NCBI GenBank assembly: GCA_964604675.1
Contig: CAZSAT010000018.1
Span: 17,980-81,979, forward strand
Origin: CAZSAT01 sp964604675
GTDB taxonomy: Bacteria; Myxococcota_A; UBA796; CAJQPC01
DNA: 64,000 nucleotides
Reading direction: 5' to 3'
The notes under the pieces are model-generated. The model ran no database searches and was not told the origin of the DNA. It worked only from the letters and a program-made list of their open reading frames with translations. Both the position numbers and the translations under genes were made by a program. Positions 50,299 to 58,536 of this stretch are shown in pieces; the first letter of the stretch is position 1; every line of letters begins with the position of its first letter.

Positions 50299-51093
50299 TC
50301 AGCGCAGCTTGTACTTCAGCTTCACCCGCGAGCCGTCCTTCCGCGTGATCGTCAGCCGGAGCATCCGGCTGTCGCGGAGCCGCTTGTAGGCGCGCATGGC
50401 GCCCTTGAGCGTGCGGATCTCCTGGTCGTTGATCCGGTGGATGACGTCGCCGTTCTTCAGACCACTCTGTCGAAGCAGGTTGCCACAGCCCATCCCGCGG
50501 ACGCGGAAGCCGTCCACCCGTCCGTCGGAGCCCTTGTGCCACGTGGTGTACGCGAGCTGGTCCGCCTCGACGAGGTGGCTGCTGTAGTAGTCGAGCACGC
50601 CCATGTCGAGCGCGTACTCGAAGGCGTCGAGCTGCGAGACCCGGGGATCGTTGCTCTCGCAGGCCTTGCCCTTTCGAGATCCCTTCGTGCCTCTGCGTCC
50701 GCTGCGGGTCCTGTCGCTGACAGCGCCTTCCCCGGCCGAAGCACGTGCCGAGGCCACCGCGGCGTGCTGCGTGGTCGCGCGCTCCTTGCGCGTGACAGGG
50801 GTGCTCTCGGTGATGGCGGCCTGGGACTCGCGAGCCTGGCTCTCCGCGGCCTGCGCCGGCAGGGGCCTGGCGTGCTCGTCGGGACGGACCTCGGTCGCCG
50901 TGTGGCTCCCGTTCTTCACGCCCTCGGGCAGGATGTTGACGAAGCGCGCGACGGGCGCCTTCCGCTGGATGATGACGGTGGGCTCCGTGATGTCCGCGCG
51001 GTGGATGCAGGCCAGCGCCAAGAGGCCGATGAACCAGCTCGCGGGGAGGGCGAGGGCCGTGAAGGCCTCCAACACGGTGCGCAGGCGACGCAT
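50299..51093 (-). CDS. GspC-like inner-membrane PDZ protein
   Basis: 264 residues. One transmembrane helix (~12-32) after a short cytoplasmic part, a Ser/Arg/Ala-rich linker (~60-155) and a C-terminal PDZ-like domain in which GMGCGNLLRQSGLKNGDVIHRINDQEI and LTITRKDGSRVKLKYKL align with the PDZ end of type II secretion protein C. No other type II secretion genes are in the window, so it may be an orphan GspC homologue. GGAG lies 8 nt before the ATG and TATGAG at 51121-51126 could be its -10. Its stop codon abuts that of the TSUP-esterase gene. Confidence 0.75.
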   Translation of the reverse strand: MRRLRTVLEAFTALALPASWFIGLLALACIHRADITEPTVIIQRKAPVARFVNILPEGVKNGSHTATEVRPDEHARPLPAQAAESQARESQAAITESTPVTRKERATTQHAAVASARASAGEGAVSDRTRSGRRGTKGSRKGKACESNDPRVSQLDAFEYALDMGVLDYYSSHLVEADQLAYTTWHKGSDGRVDGFRVRGMGCGNLLRQSGLKNGDVIHRINDQEIRTLKGAMRAYKRLRDSRMLRLTITRKDGSRVKLKYKLR

Positions 51094-51200
51094 CCTTGGA
51101 TCTCCGGGTGGGCGTGCGGTCTCATACGCCGAACCCGGTGGTGCATTCAGTCGCCACGTCACACCTGTTCGGCCGGCGATCGACGCGGTAGTCGTTCCTC

Positions 51201-51854
51201 ATGACCGTCACCCTGCTCGGCCCGGATCACCTCGAACACGCCGCCGTGAACACAGCGAGCTGTTCGGGCTGGTGCCTGTCGATCTCGAAGGGGCTGGACA
51301 GCCCAGCGCCCAAGGTCGATGCGAACGAAGACGCCTGCGGCGTCATGGAGCGCCAGGGTGTGATCACGGCGGTGGTCGCAGATGCCCACTGGGGCGCGGC
51401 TTCCGCCTCGGCGGTCGTGCAGGCGTTCATGAAGCACGGCCTGGTGCGTGCGGCGCTGGAGGCTGCCCAGGCGGCGCTCCGTGGCGAGCGTTCCGAGTGC
51501 GCCTGGCTGGCGGTGGAGGTCCGCGGGCAAGACCTGCGCTGGTGGAGCCAGGGCGACTGTCGGCTCTACGGCACACATCCCCCGCGCGTGATCAATCCCT
51601 TGGTGCCGGCCTACTTCGGGGCCCGGCTGGGGCCGCGGGGCATCGAGATCGGCAGCGCGACCTTGAGCCCTGGTGAGCGGATCGTGCTCGCGACGGATGG
51701 CCTTCCGGAGTGCGTCTACGGGCACGTGACCCTGGACGCAGGGCAGATCGCCGCTTGCGTGGCCGAGGCGGGCGACGCGGCGGCCGAAGCCCTGGTCCGC
51801 CTCGCCCTGTCCGGCGGCGGTCAGGACAACGTGGCGGTCGTCGTCAGTCCGTGA
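51201..51854 (+). CDS. PP2C-type protein phosphatase
   Basis: 217 residues with the PPM/PP2C motif order: ANEDACGVM, VADAHWG (the DGHGG equivalent, Gly replaced by Ala), GDCRLYG, LATDGLPE and GGGQDNVAVVV. The metal-binding aspartates are present, so it is probably an active Mn/Mg-dependent Ser/Thr phosphatase that could reverse the Ser/Thr kinases of this organism. No signal peptide. TAGTCG lies at -12 to -7 from the ATG. Overlaps the convergent M16 gene by 11 nt. Confidence 0.85.
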   Translation: MTVTLLGPDHLEHAAVNTASCSGWCLSISKGLDSPAPKVDANEDACGVMERQGVITAVVADAHWGAASASAVVQAFMKHGLVRAALEAAQAALRGERSECAWLAVEVRGQDLRWWSQGDCRLYGTHPPRVINPLVPAYFGARLGPRGIEIGSATLSPGERIVLATDGLPECVYGHVTLDAGQIAACVAEAGDAAAEALVRLALSGGGQDNVAVVVSP

Positions 51855-54800
51855 TCCAGAAGTCGCGCGGCCACAGCCTCTGCAGAGGCGCGTTCAGCTC
51901 GTCCTGTAGCCAGCCCTCCCACGCGGAGAGTTGCCGCTCAGGTCCGATCACGAAGAACTCGGCGTCGGGATCGGGGGCACCGAGCCCAGGCATCACGCGG
52001 CCGTAGACGTCGTGGTGGCGTGCTGCGAGCTGTGAGGCCGCATCATCGGCCTCGGCGAGGTCGAGCAGGGCCCGCCGGAACCCGGCAACGAGCTCCGGGG
52101 TGGCACCGTCCGCGAGATCCGCGGCCATGCTGCGCCCACGCTGCTCGTAAGGGCCGGCCGCGCGGCTGCCGAACGCCTCGGCGAGCGCGTAGTCGACGAG
52201 ATCGGGGTCGTCGTCGGGCTCGTCGAGCACGCCGAGCACGAACTCCAGGGTCTGCGGGAGCTCTGGGCAGCGCTCGGCGTAGTAGCCGATGGTCCCCTGG
52301 TCGGCGCTGACGCGGATCCCGTTGGAGTACGCCAGGCCGGCGCCCCAGGTCTGCATGAACACGCCGTGGCTTCCATGGCCTCCGTAGCGGAGGGCGGTCA
52401 GGTGGTCCCACAACACGTCGGGGTCCCTGTCGGCCCAGCCGGCGCCAGGGGCGGTGTAGATGTGCACACCTCCCTGACCCTGGGGGTGCACCAGTCCGAC
52501 GAAGCGGGCGTCGGCGTCCGCGTCGCGGGTCTGGAGCCGGCCCCGCACCACCGGCGGCGACGGCGGCTGCTCGAAGGGCGGACGTTCCGCCGTCGGCAGG
52601 GCGTCGACCAGGGCGGGGAGGTTGGCGGTGAGCGGCGCGAGCGACGCGTCGCCTCCGATCAGCCACGCGCGGGCACCGGAGCGACCGATCAGCTCCCTCC
52701 GGAGCTGGTGGAGCTGGTCGAGCACCGTGTCGGGCGGCCGAGCCAGGTCGTCGGCGAGGGTGGCCGTGAGGGCGGCCAGGTCGGCGCCGACGGTGTCGTC
52801 GGGGCAGAGGGGCGCGATGGTGGCGAGGTCCCTGGCGAGGTCGGCGACCTGGGCCGTCGGCGTGGCGAGGCTCGTGGGCGCCCAGGAGGGCAGGGCGGCG
52901 TCGCCTGTGAGCCCGTCGTAGAGGGCGAGGTGATCGTCTCGGGAGCGAACCACGTCCGCGAGGTCAGCGAGCTGGGCCGCGGTCTCGGGGTCCGGGTCAC
53001 GAAGCAGCCACCTGAGCCGGAGCACGTCGTGTTGCTGCGTGAGGAAGCTGTCGACGGTGAGCAACAGCGCGTCGTCCTGGTGCGCCCAGGCCGTGGCCGG
53101 GTCCATCACCCAGCTCTCCTCGCGGCCCGCGGACCGTTGGAGCAGGCCGAGGTAGCGCTCGTCCACCAGCGAGCGGATCCGCGTCAGGTTCTCGACCCGC
53201 CAGTCCGGGCTCAGGATCACGAGCCGCAACCAGTGCAGCGCGGCAGCGGCCTCGTCGGGGGTGGTGCCCGAGGCCTCCAGGGCCAGCTCGACCCGTCCGC
53301 TGCCGGGGTGGGTGTCCCACCAGGCGCTCAGCCCACCCACCTCGCGGGACAGCCGCTCGGTCATGGCGTCCCAGCTCACCGGCGTGCCGTCTTCGATCAC
53401 ACCGACGCGGCTGAGGAGCGGCCCGAGCAGTGGCAGCAGCACCCGGTGGTGGGGCGAGACGCGCCGGGCGTCGAAGGCCAGGCCGATGGTGCCGCTCGAC
53501 AAGCCGACGAAGCGGCTGATGACCGACGGCACCCCCAGGTCTTCCTCGTGCCAGTCGAGCCCGTCGTCCTGTCCCAGCGGGGGGGCGTCGAGGAAGCCGG
53601 GGCTGGCGAGTCCCTCGGCGAGCGCCTCCAGCTCGGCGGTGTCGGCTTCGTAGGCCGCAGCGAACGCCTCGAGGGCCGCCTGCTCATCGCCCTCGTGGCG
53701 CTCTGCGAGGCGTGCGACCTCCGCGGCCAGCCGTGCGGCGCGGTCGCTCGCGAGGGCTTCGGTGGTCGCGGGAGACGGCTGGCGCCAGGCCACGAAGGGG
53801 ACCTCGTCGACGAGGCGTCCGGTCAGGGCCGACCACGGCGCCCCGGCGGCGACCGCTTCCCGGAGCTCGCCGTAGGTCTCGCGGAAGCTCAACGCGCGGT
53901 GGGTGCCCGCCCCGCGAGCCAGCAGCTCGAGGTGGTCGTACCAGGCGGTGCCGGTGCCGCGTACCCCGAAGCCCGGCGGCGACGCGATGCGCTGTCGGGC
54001 GCTTCGAGCGTGGGAGACCAGGGTGGCGTCGAGGCGACGAGCGAAGTCCGCGCGCTGGTCGCCAGTCGCCTCGTCCACGGTGCGCAGGACCTCCACCACG
54101 TCTGTGCGCAGGAGGTCGGCACCCTCGGCATCGATCGTGTCGCCCGGCATGCCGTCGAGGCCCACCATGATGACGTCCCGTGGATCCCGGGTGAAGGCGT
54201 CGACCTCGCGCACCCCGGCGTCCCGAACCCGGGTGTCGGGGTGCACGAAGCTGGCATAGAGCTCGCCGTTGTCGGCGGCGAGGGTGTCGAGCACGGCCTC
54301 CTGAAGCAGCCGTTCCGGTGCCGTGCTCTCCCGCGCCGCTGGCGGCCACGCCACCACCACGCCGGCTGGTGCGGTGGCGTCTCCGGGGTAGGCGTAGCTC
54401 CTCGGGCTGCGATCGTCGTCGGTGACCGGCTCGGGCAGCGGGGGTGCCGTCGAGCCGTCTGAAGGCTCCGGCTGCAGCGCGACCAGGCTGTCGTCCAAGC
54501 GCCCCAGGAGCGCATCGAGGGGTACCGAACGCGGCCACACGCCGATCATGCCCATCCGGTCGAGCCGGTACCAGTGCGCGTGGAACTCCTTGATGTGGTC
54601 CGGCGTCATGGTCCGGATCGCGGCCGGCTCCCCGCCCTGGCTCACCGCGGCCGGGTGGTCCGGGCCGTAGAGCAGGCCTCCGAGCCCGTGCCACAACCGG
54701 CCCCACGGCCCCGAGAAGCTCGACACCATCTCGTTGTAGACGGTGCCCTTCTCCTCGAGCCAGAGCGTGCCGTCGGCGGTGGTCTTCGGACCGAAGTGGT

Positions 54801-55287
54801 GCACCTCCCGTCGGATCTCCTCGTCGGTGTAGTCGGGGTGGAGCAGGGCATCGATGCGGTCGTGCAGGGTGGCGGCGAAGGCCTCCGGGCCAGCGGTGGT
54901 GTGGAGGTGGTAGGCGGTGTGCAGTTGGGCGGTGAAGGCGCTGGACTCGACCAGCGAGAGGGCCTCCTGGTTGGCCACGGCGCGGCCGCGGTTGCCCTTG
55001 CCCAGCAGCAGGTGCTCCTGGGTGTGCGGCTCCCCGCGGTCACTGTCTCCGGGAGTGTCGACCCAGATGTAGGCCTGGGGTGCGGTCTCGAGCCGCAGCA
55101 GATCCAGCTCGAAGCCGGTGTGGTCGTGGAGGAAGCGAGCCCCCACGTAGTCGCCCTGGTCGTCGAGGTAGAGCGCCTCGACGGTGAAGCCGTGCACCGA
55201 CTGGTCGGGCTCGAGCGCCGAGAGCGTCAGCTCGGGCGCACGCTCGGCGGGGCCGTGGGCGCAGGAGAGGAAGAGCAGGGAAAGCAC
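51844..55287 (-). CDS. M16 (pitrilysin/PreP-like) metalloprotease lipoprotein
   Basis: 1147 residues, the size of full-length M16C proteases built from four homologous domains. The inverted zinc motif HTQEH (HxxEH, residues 88-92) is intact, followed by acidic YTDEEIRREV ~70 residues later with the third ligand. Lipobox MLSLLFLSC (Cys9) places it outside the cytoplasm. M16 proteins degrade peptides in a closed chamber; PreP-like members take unfolded peptides up to about 70 residues. It is the last gene of a four-gene minus-strand unit with DUF1279, a phosphatase-superfamily lipoprotein and M19 dipeptidase, a possible peptide-scavenging set. Confidence 0.88.
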   Translation of the reverse strand: MLSLLFLSCAHGPAERAPELTLSALEPDQSVHGFTVEALYLDDQGDYVGARFLHDHTGFELDLLRLETAPQAYIWVDTPGDSDRGEPHTQEHLLLGKGNRGRAVANQEALSLVESSAFTAQLHTAYHLHTTAGPEAFAATLHDRIDALLHPDYTDEEIRREVHHFGPKTTADGTLWLEEKGTVYNEMVSSFSGPWGRLWHGLGGLLYGPDHPAAVSQGGEPAAIRTMTPDHIKEFHAHWYRLDRMGMIGVWPRSVPLDALLGRLDDSLVALQPEPSDGSTAPPLPEPVTDDDRSPRSYAYPGDATAPAGVVVAWPPAARESTAPERLLQEAVLDTLAADNGELYASFVHPDTRVRDAGVREVDAFTRDPRDVIMVGLDGMPGDTIDAEGADLLRTDVVEVLRTVDEATGDQRADFARRLDATLVSHARSARQRIASPPGFGVRGTGTAWYDHLELLARGAGTHRALSFRETYGELREAVAAGAPWSALTGRLVDEVPFVAWRQPSPATTEALASDRAARLAAEVARLAERHEGDEQAALEAFAAAYEADTAELEALAEGLASPGFLDAPPLGQDDGLDWHEEDLGVPSVISRFVGLSSGTIGLAFDARRVSPHHRVLLPLLGPLLSRVGVIEDGTPVSWDAMTERLSREVGGLSAWWDTHPGSGRVELALEASGTTPDEAAAALHWLRLVILSPDWRVENLTRIRSLVDERYLGLLQRSAGREESWVMDPATAWAHQDDALLLTVDSFLTQQHDVLRLRWLLRDPDPETAAQLADLADVVRSRDDHLALYDGLTGDAALPSWAPTSLATPTAQVADLARDLATIAPLCPDDTVGADLAALTATLADDLARPPDTVLDQLHQLRRELIGRSGARAWLIGGDASLAPLTANLPALVDALPTAERPPFEQPPSPPVVRGRLQTRDADADARFVGLVHPQGQGGVHIYTAPGAGWADRDPDVLWDHLTALRYGGHGSHGVFMQTWGAGLAYSNGIRVSADQGTIGYYAERCPELPQTLEFVLGVLDEPDDDPDLVDYALAEAFGSRAAGPYEQRGRSMAADLADGATPELVAGFRRALLDLAEADDAASQLAARHHDVYGRVMPGLGAPDPDAEFFVIGPERQLSAWEGWLQDELNAPLQRLWPRDFWITD

Positions 55288-55301
55288 GGGGCCCCCGGGG
55301 G

Positions 55302-55568
55302 TCAGGCGCGAACCTTGCTCGCCACGATCGGGGTCAGCGCCGCAGTCAACAGGATGCGCAGGGGCTGGATGAGCTTGGTCAGGGCGTAGGCGGTGGCCAG
55401 GCGCGCACCGTCGCCGCCGAAGCCTTCGAGCTCGAAGCCCATCCCGATGGCCACGTAGAAGCCCGTGATGGAGACCGCGAAGGTCGACAGGTAGATCACC
55501 ACGACCAGGGGGCCGTAACGTTCCACGAGCACCTTGAGGCGCTCCTTCTGGGCCTTCCAGAACTCCAC
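55302..55568 (-). CDS. DUF1279 membrane protein
   Basis: 88 residues from GTG 55568. KAQKERLKVLVERYGPLVVVIYLSTFAVSI and the TAYALTKLIQPLR..LTAALTPIVA end are typical of DUF1279 proteins (related to eukaryotic FAM210), with two transmembrane helices. Function unknown. A longer start at 55604 would overlap the preceding gene by 28 nt; the GTG right after that gene's stop is preferred. Only 14 nt separate it from the M16 gene. Confidence 0.8.
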   Translation of the reverse strand: MEFWKAQKERLKVLVERYGPLVVVIYLSTFAVSITGFYVAIGMGFELEGFGGDGARLATAYALTKLIQPLRILLTAALTPIVASKVRA

Positions 55569-55576
55569 GCGGTGCT

Positions 55577-57529
55577 CTATCCGCCCACGTCGATCGCGGC
55601 CCACACCCCGTCTCCGGCGTCCACGCTCGCCAGGGTGCTCGTCCCCGGCGACACGCCGTCGAGGCGCGCTCCGACCACGGTGCAGGTCACGGCGTCGTCT
55701 CGCTCCTGGCAGACCTCGGCGCCCTCAGCACCCATCGCACCGAACCACAGCGTGCCGTCCGGCCCGAAGCGTGGGGGCACGGTGGCCAGCGTGGTGGCCG
55801 CGTCGCCCACCTGCCGGAGGCTGGAGGTACCGACCGGTCCAACCTGGGCGCGTCCCACCACCGTGCCGGCGCTACCGCTGTGGAGGAAGGCGAGCTGCAC
55901 GCCACGGTCGTCGCTGTGGAGCGCGGGCCGCTCCTGCCGGTCGGCTTGCACGTCGTCGGTCCAATCCCGGGTGGTGAGGTGCCCGAGGTCGTCACCCCAC
56001 GCGGTCACGCCATCGGACCACCCGGGACGGTAGATCTGCAGGCGGCGCTCGTAGCGGGCCTGGTTCTCCGACGCGCTCGCGGCGAAGGCCACCACGGGGC
56101 CTTCGGCATCGGCCGTCACGACCGGGAAGAGCGGGAAGATGGCGTCGAGCGGCTCGCCCTCGGCCCCGACCCAGTCGCCGTCCTCGAAGCGGAGCAGCCG
56201 CACCGTGACTGGGTCGACCACCTCGACGGTGCTGCCGACGACGTTGTCGACGAACACGGCCCAGAAGCCCTCGTCGTCGCCCAGCAGCCCGAGCTCGAAG
56301 TCGGGACCGACGGCCTCGACCACGAAGCCCACGTCCTGCCAGTCGCTGCCGTCACGCCATCGGCAGTGGGGCGTCCAGGGCATGTCGTCCCCGGTGAGCG
56401 CGAGCTCGCGCCAGCAGGCCAGCTCACCCTGCCCCCCGGCCGCGAAGCTCGGGGCGGCGGTGGCGTACGCGCTCTCGGTGCTGAGCTGGACGCCTCCGAC
56501 GCTCACCCCGCCTCGGAGGGTGCGCGACATCTCTCCCGCGCCGGTGAGGTCGACGGCGCCGCTCGTGCTCACCGCTGCGCCGGGGTCGTCGAGGAGCTCG
56601 GTCAGGATCCTGCCCTGAGCGAAGGGCAGCTCCACGCCGAGGAGGTGGGCCAGGGTCGGCGCGAGGTCGTGCAGCGACGCGGGCTCGCTCAGGCTGACGC
56701 CGTCCTTCACGCCGGGACCGACCATGAGGAACGGCACGTGGCGGCACCCGGCGCAGTTGTCGCCGTGGTTCAGCCAGCCCTTGTTGCCGTCGTGGTCGTG
56801 GCGCCCGTGGTCGGCGGTCACGAGCAGCACCGTCTTGCCGGCGTGGCGCTCGTCGCCCTGGAGCGCCGTCCAGACGTCGATCACGATGTCGTCGAGCAAC
56901 GAGAGGTCCGCGCGGTAGGCCTCCTCCAGCCCGGCGTGACCGTCCCGATCCACCTCGTGGAAGTTGACCACCGTCAAGGTGGGGGGGGCGTCGCCGAGCA
57001 GGTGCTCGAGGAGCTCGTCGGCGACCACGCCGTCGTCGGTGATCGGGTTGAGCGCGTCCTCCGACACGAAGCGCCACGTGCCCGCCTCGGACGCGCCCAC
57101 GTAGAGGCTCCGGGTGAGCAGCTCCAGGTTGATGGTGTTCCCGATGGCGAGCAGGTCCTGCTCGCCAGCGTCCTGCAGCGCGTGGAACAGGCCCGGCCAC
57201 TCGGGCACGTAGGCGGCGGAGCCCTGCTTGGTACCGAAGTTTCCGAGGTGCAGCGGTCGACCGGTGGTCAGCTCGCAGTGCGCGGGCGCGGTCACGGTCA
57301 CGCCGGTGTTGTAGAGCGGGCCTGTGGCGCCGTACGGCATCAGGCGTCGCGCCACCTGCTCGAAGCCGCCCAGGCCGACGTAGTCGTCTTGCCACGCCTC
57401 GTTGGAGAAGCTCTGGTCGTAGCCCACGCCGTCGAGCACCAGGATCACCACGCGCTCCGGGAGGCCGGCCTCGTCGGGCGGGGACGTGTCGGTGGTGGGG
57501 CCCTTGCAGGCCAAGGTGAGCCAGAGCAT
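55577..57529 (-). CDS. Alkaline-phosphatase-superfamily lipoprotein (NPP-like)
   Basis: 650 residues. Lipobox MLWLTLAC (Cys8) with a Thr/Pro linker. Residues ~25-320 show the nucleotide pyrophosphatase/phosphodiesterase pattern: VVILVLDGVGYD, TVTAPAHCELTTGR with the Thr nucleophile, NFHEVDRDGHAG and VTADHGRHDH; three further clusters coordinate two zinc ions. The C-terminal half is beta-rich and unassigned. It may hydrolyse phosphodiesters in the periplasm or outside. ATG start with TAGCTT exactly at -12 to -7. No in-frame ATG, GTG or TTG lies upstream before a stop. Confidence 0.86.
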   Translation of the reverse strand: MLWLTLACKGPTTDTSPPDEAGLPERVVILVLDGVGYDQSFSNEAWQDDYVGLGGFEQVARRLMPYGATGPLYNTGVTVTAPAHCELTTGRPLHLGNFGTKQGSAAYVPEWPGLFHALQDAGEQDLLAIGNTINLELLTRSLYVGASEAGTWRFVSEDALNPITDDGVVADELLEHLLGDAPPTLTVVNFHEVDRDGHAGLEEAYRADLSLLDDIVIDVWTALQGDERHAGKTVLLVTADHGRHDHDGNKGWLNHGDNCAGCRHVPFLMVGPGVKDGVSLSEPASLHDLAPTLAHLLGVELPFAQGRILTELLDDPGAAVSTSGAVDLTGAGEMSRTLRGGVSVGGVQLSTESAYATAAPSFAAGGQGELACWRELALTGDDMPWTPHCRWRDGSDWQDVGFVVEAVGPDFELGLLGDDEGFWAVFVDNVVGSTVEVVDPVTVRLLRFEDGDWVGAEGEPLDAIFPLFPVVTADAEGPVVAFAASASENQARYERRLQIYRPGWSDGVTAWGDDLGHLTTRDWTDDVQADRQERPALHSDDRGVQLAFLHSGSAGTVVGRAQVGPVGTSSLRQVGDAATTLATVPPRFGPDGTLWFGAMGAEGAEVCQERDDAVTCTVVGARLDGVSPGTSTLASVDAGDGVWAAIDVGG

Positions 57530-57535
57530 CGCGCG

Positions 57536-57541
57536 AAGCTA
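57536..57541 (-). promoter_or_regulatory. -10 element of the phosphatase-superfamily gene
   Basis: TAGCTT on the minus strand at exactly -12 to -7 from the ATG at 57529; no ribosome binding site. Confidence 0.55.
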
Positions 57542-58510
57542 CCCGGCCCCGTCGAGCACCGCCTGCCAGGCGCGGAGGAAGTTCTCGCCGCGGGCGCCCG
57601 CGATGTCGTCGCTGCTCCAGCCGCGCGCCGCGAGCTCTTCCCACAAGGCGGGCAGCTTCGAGGCGTCCTCGAGCCCAGCGGTCGACGTGATCATGCCGTC
57701 GAAGTCCGAGCCGAGCGCGACCACGCCCTTGCCCCCCACGGCGGCGAGGTGTTGGGCGTGGTCGGCCACCCGGGCGACGTCCCGCGTGCCGCCCACGAAG
57801 GGTGCGTGGAAGTTCAGCCCGATGACCCCGCCGCTCGCCGCGATGCAACGGATCTCGTCGTCCGTGAGGTTCCGCGCGACCGCGTTGAGCCCGTGCGCGT
57901 CGGAGTGCGAGGCGATGACCGGCACCGGGCTGTCGGTGCACACCTCCAGGGTGGTCTGCCGGGAGGCGTGGGAGACGTCGAGCACCACACCGTGGGCACG
58001 CGCCCAGTCCACCAGCGCGCGGCCTTCGTCGGTGAGGCCGGCCCCCGCATCGCCCGAGCTCCCCGCAAAGCGGTTGGAGAAGCTCCAGGTGAGCCCGAGC
58101 AGGCCCAGGCCGCGATCGTGCAGCGCTTCGAGCTCCGCGAGCCAGTCCCCTGTGCCCAGGCCATGACCTCCCTCGAGCGACACGGCGACGCCGATGCGAT
58201 CGGCTTCGGCGGCCGCGCGCGCCTCCGTCGGTGTGCGAACGAGGATGAGCAGGTCGAGCGCGTTGACCTCCCGCTCCACCAGATCCATCAGGTGCTTGGT
58301 GTGGGCCAGGTGGTCGGTGTTGCGGGGTGGCCACAGCACCTCGACCGCCAGGTTGGTGCCGCCCGCCCGAAGCTGCGCCACGCCAGCCTCGAGCCCGCTG
58401 GCGGCATCCATCGCCACGTCCTGGCGGTGGAGCTGCGTGGGGGTGTCGAGGTGGAGGTCCGCCTGCACACCGGCGGCGAGGGTCCAGGCCATCAGGAACT
58501 GCTCGAACAT
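57539..58510 (-). CDS. M19 membrane dipeptidase family protein
   Basis: 323 residues. Zinc ligands and family motifs of renal-dipeptidase-like enzymes are present: DLHLDTP, VSLEGGHG, LDVSHAS, IASHSDAHGLN followed by RNLTD, and GSDFDGM. These enzymes cleave dipeptides, including D-containing ones such as peptidoglycan fragments. The N-terminus is only weakly hydrophobic (MFEQFLMAWTLAAG), so export is uncertain. Divergent to the prolyl oligopeptidase gene with 26 nt between start codons; TATCCG lies at -15 to -10. Confidence 0.92.
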   Translation of the reverse strand: MFEQFLMAWTLAAGVQADLHLDTPTQLHRQDVAMDAASGLEAGVAQLRAGGTNLAVEVLWPPRNTDHLAHTKHLMDLVEREVNALDLLILVRTPTEARAAAEADRIGVAVSLEGGHGLGTGDWLAELEALHDRGLGLLGLTWSFSNRFAGSSGDAGAGLTDEGRALVDWARAHGVVLDVSHASRQTTLEVCTDSPVPVIASHSDAHGLNAVARNLTDDEIRCIAASGGVIGLNFHAPFVGGTRDVARVADHAQHLAAVGGKGVVALGSDFDGMITSTAGLEDASKLPALWEELAARGWSSDDIAGARGENFLRAWQAVLDGAG

Positions 58511-58536
58511 GGTGGAGGTCGGATAGCACGCTACCC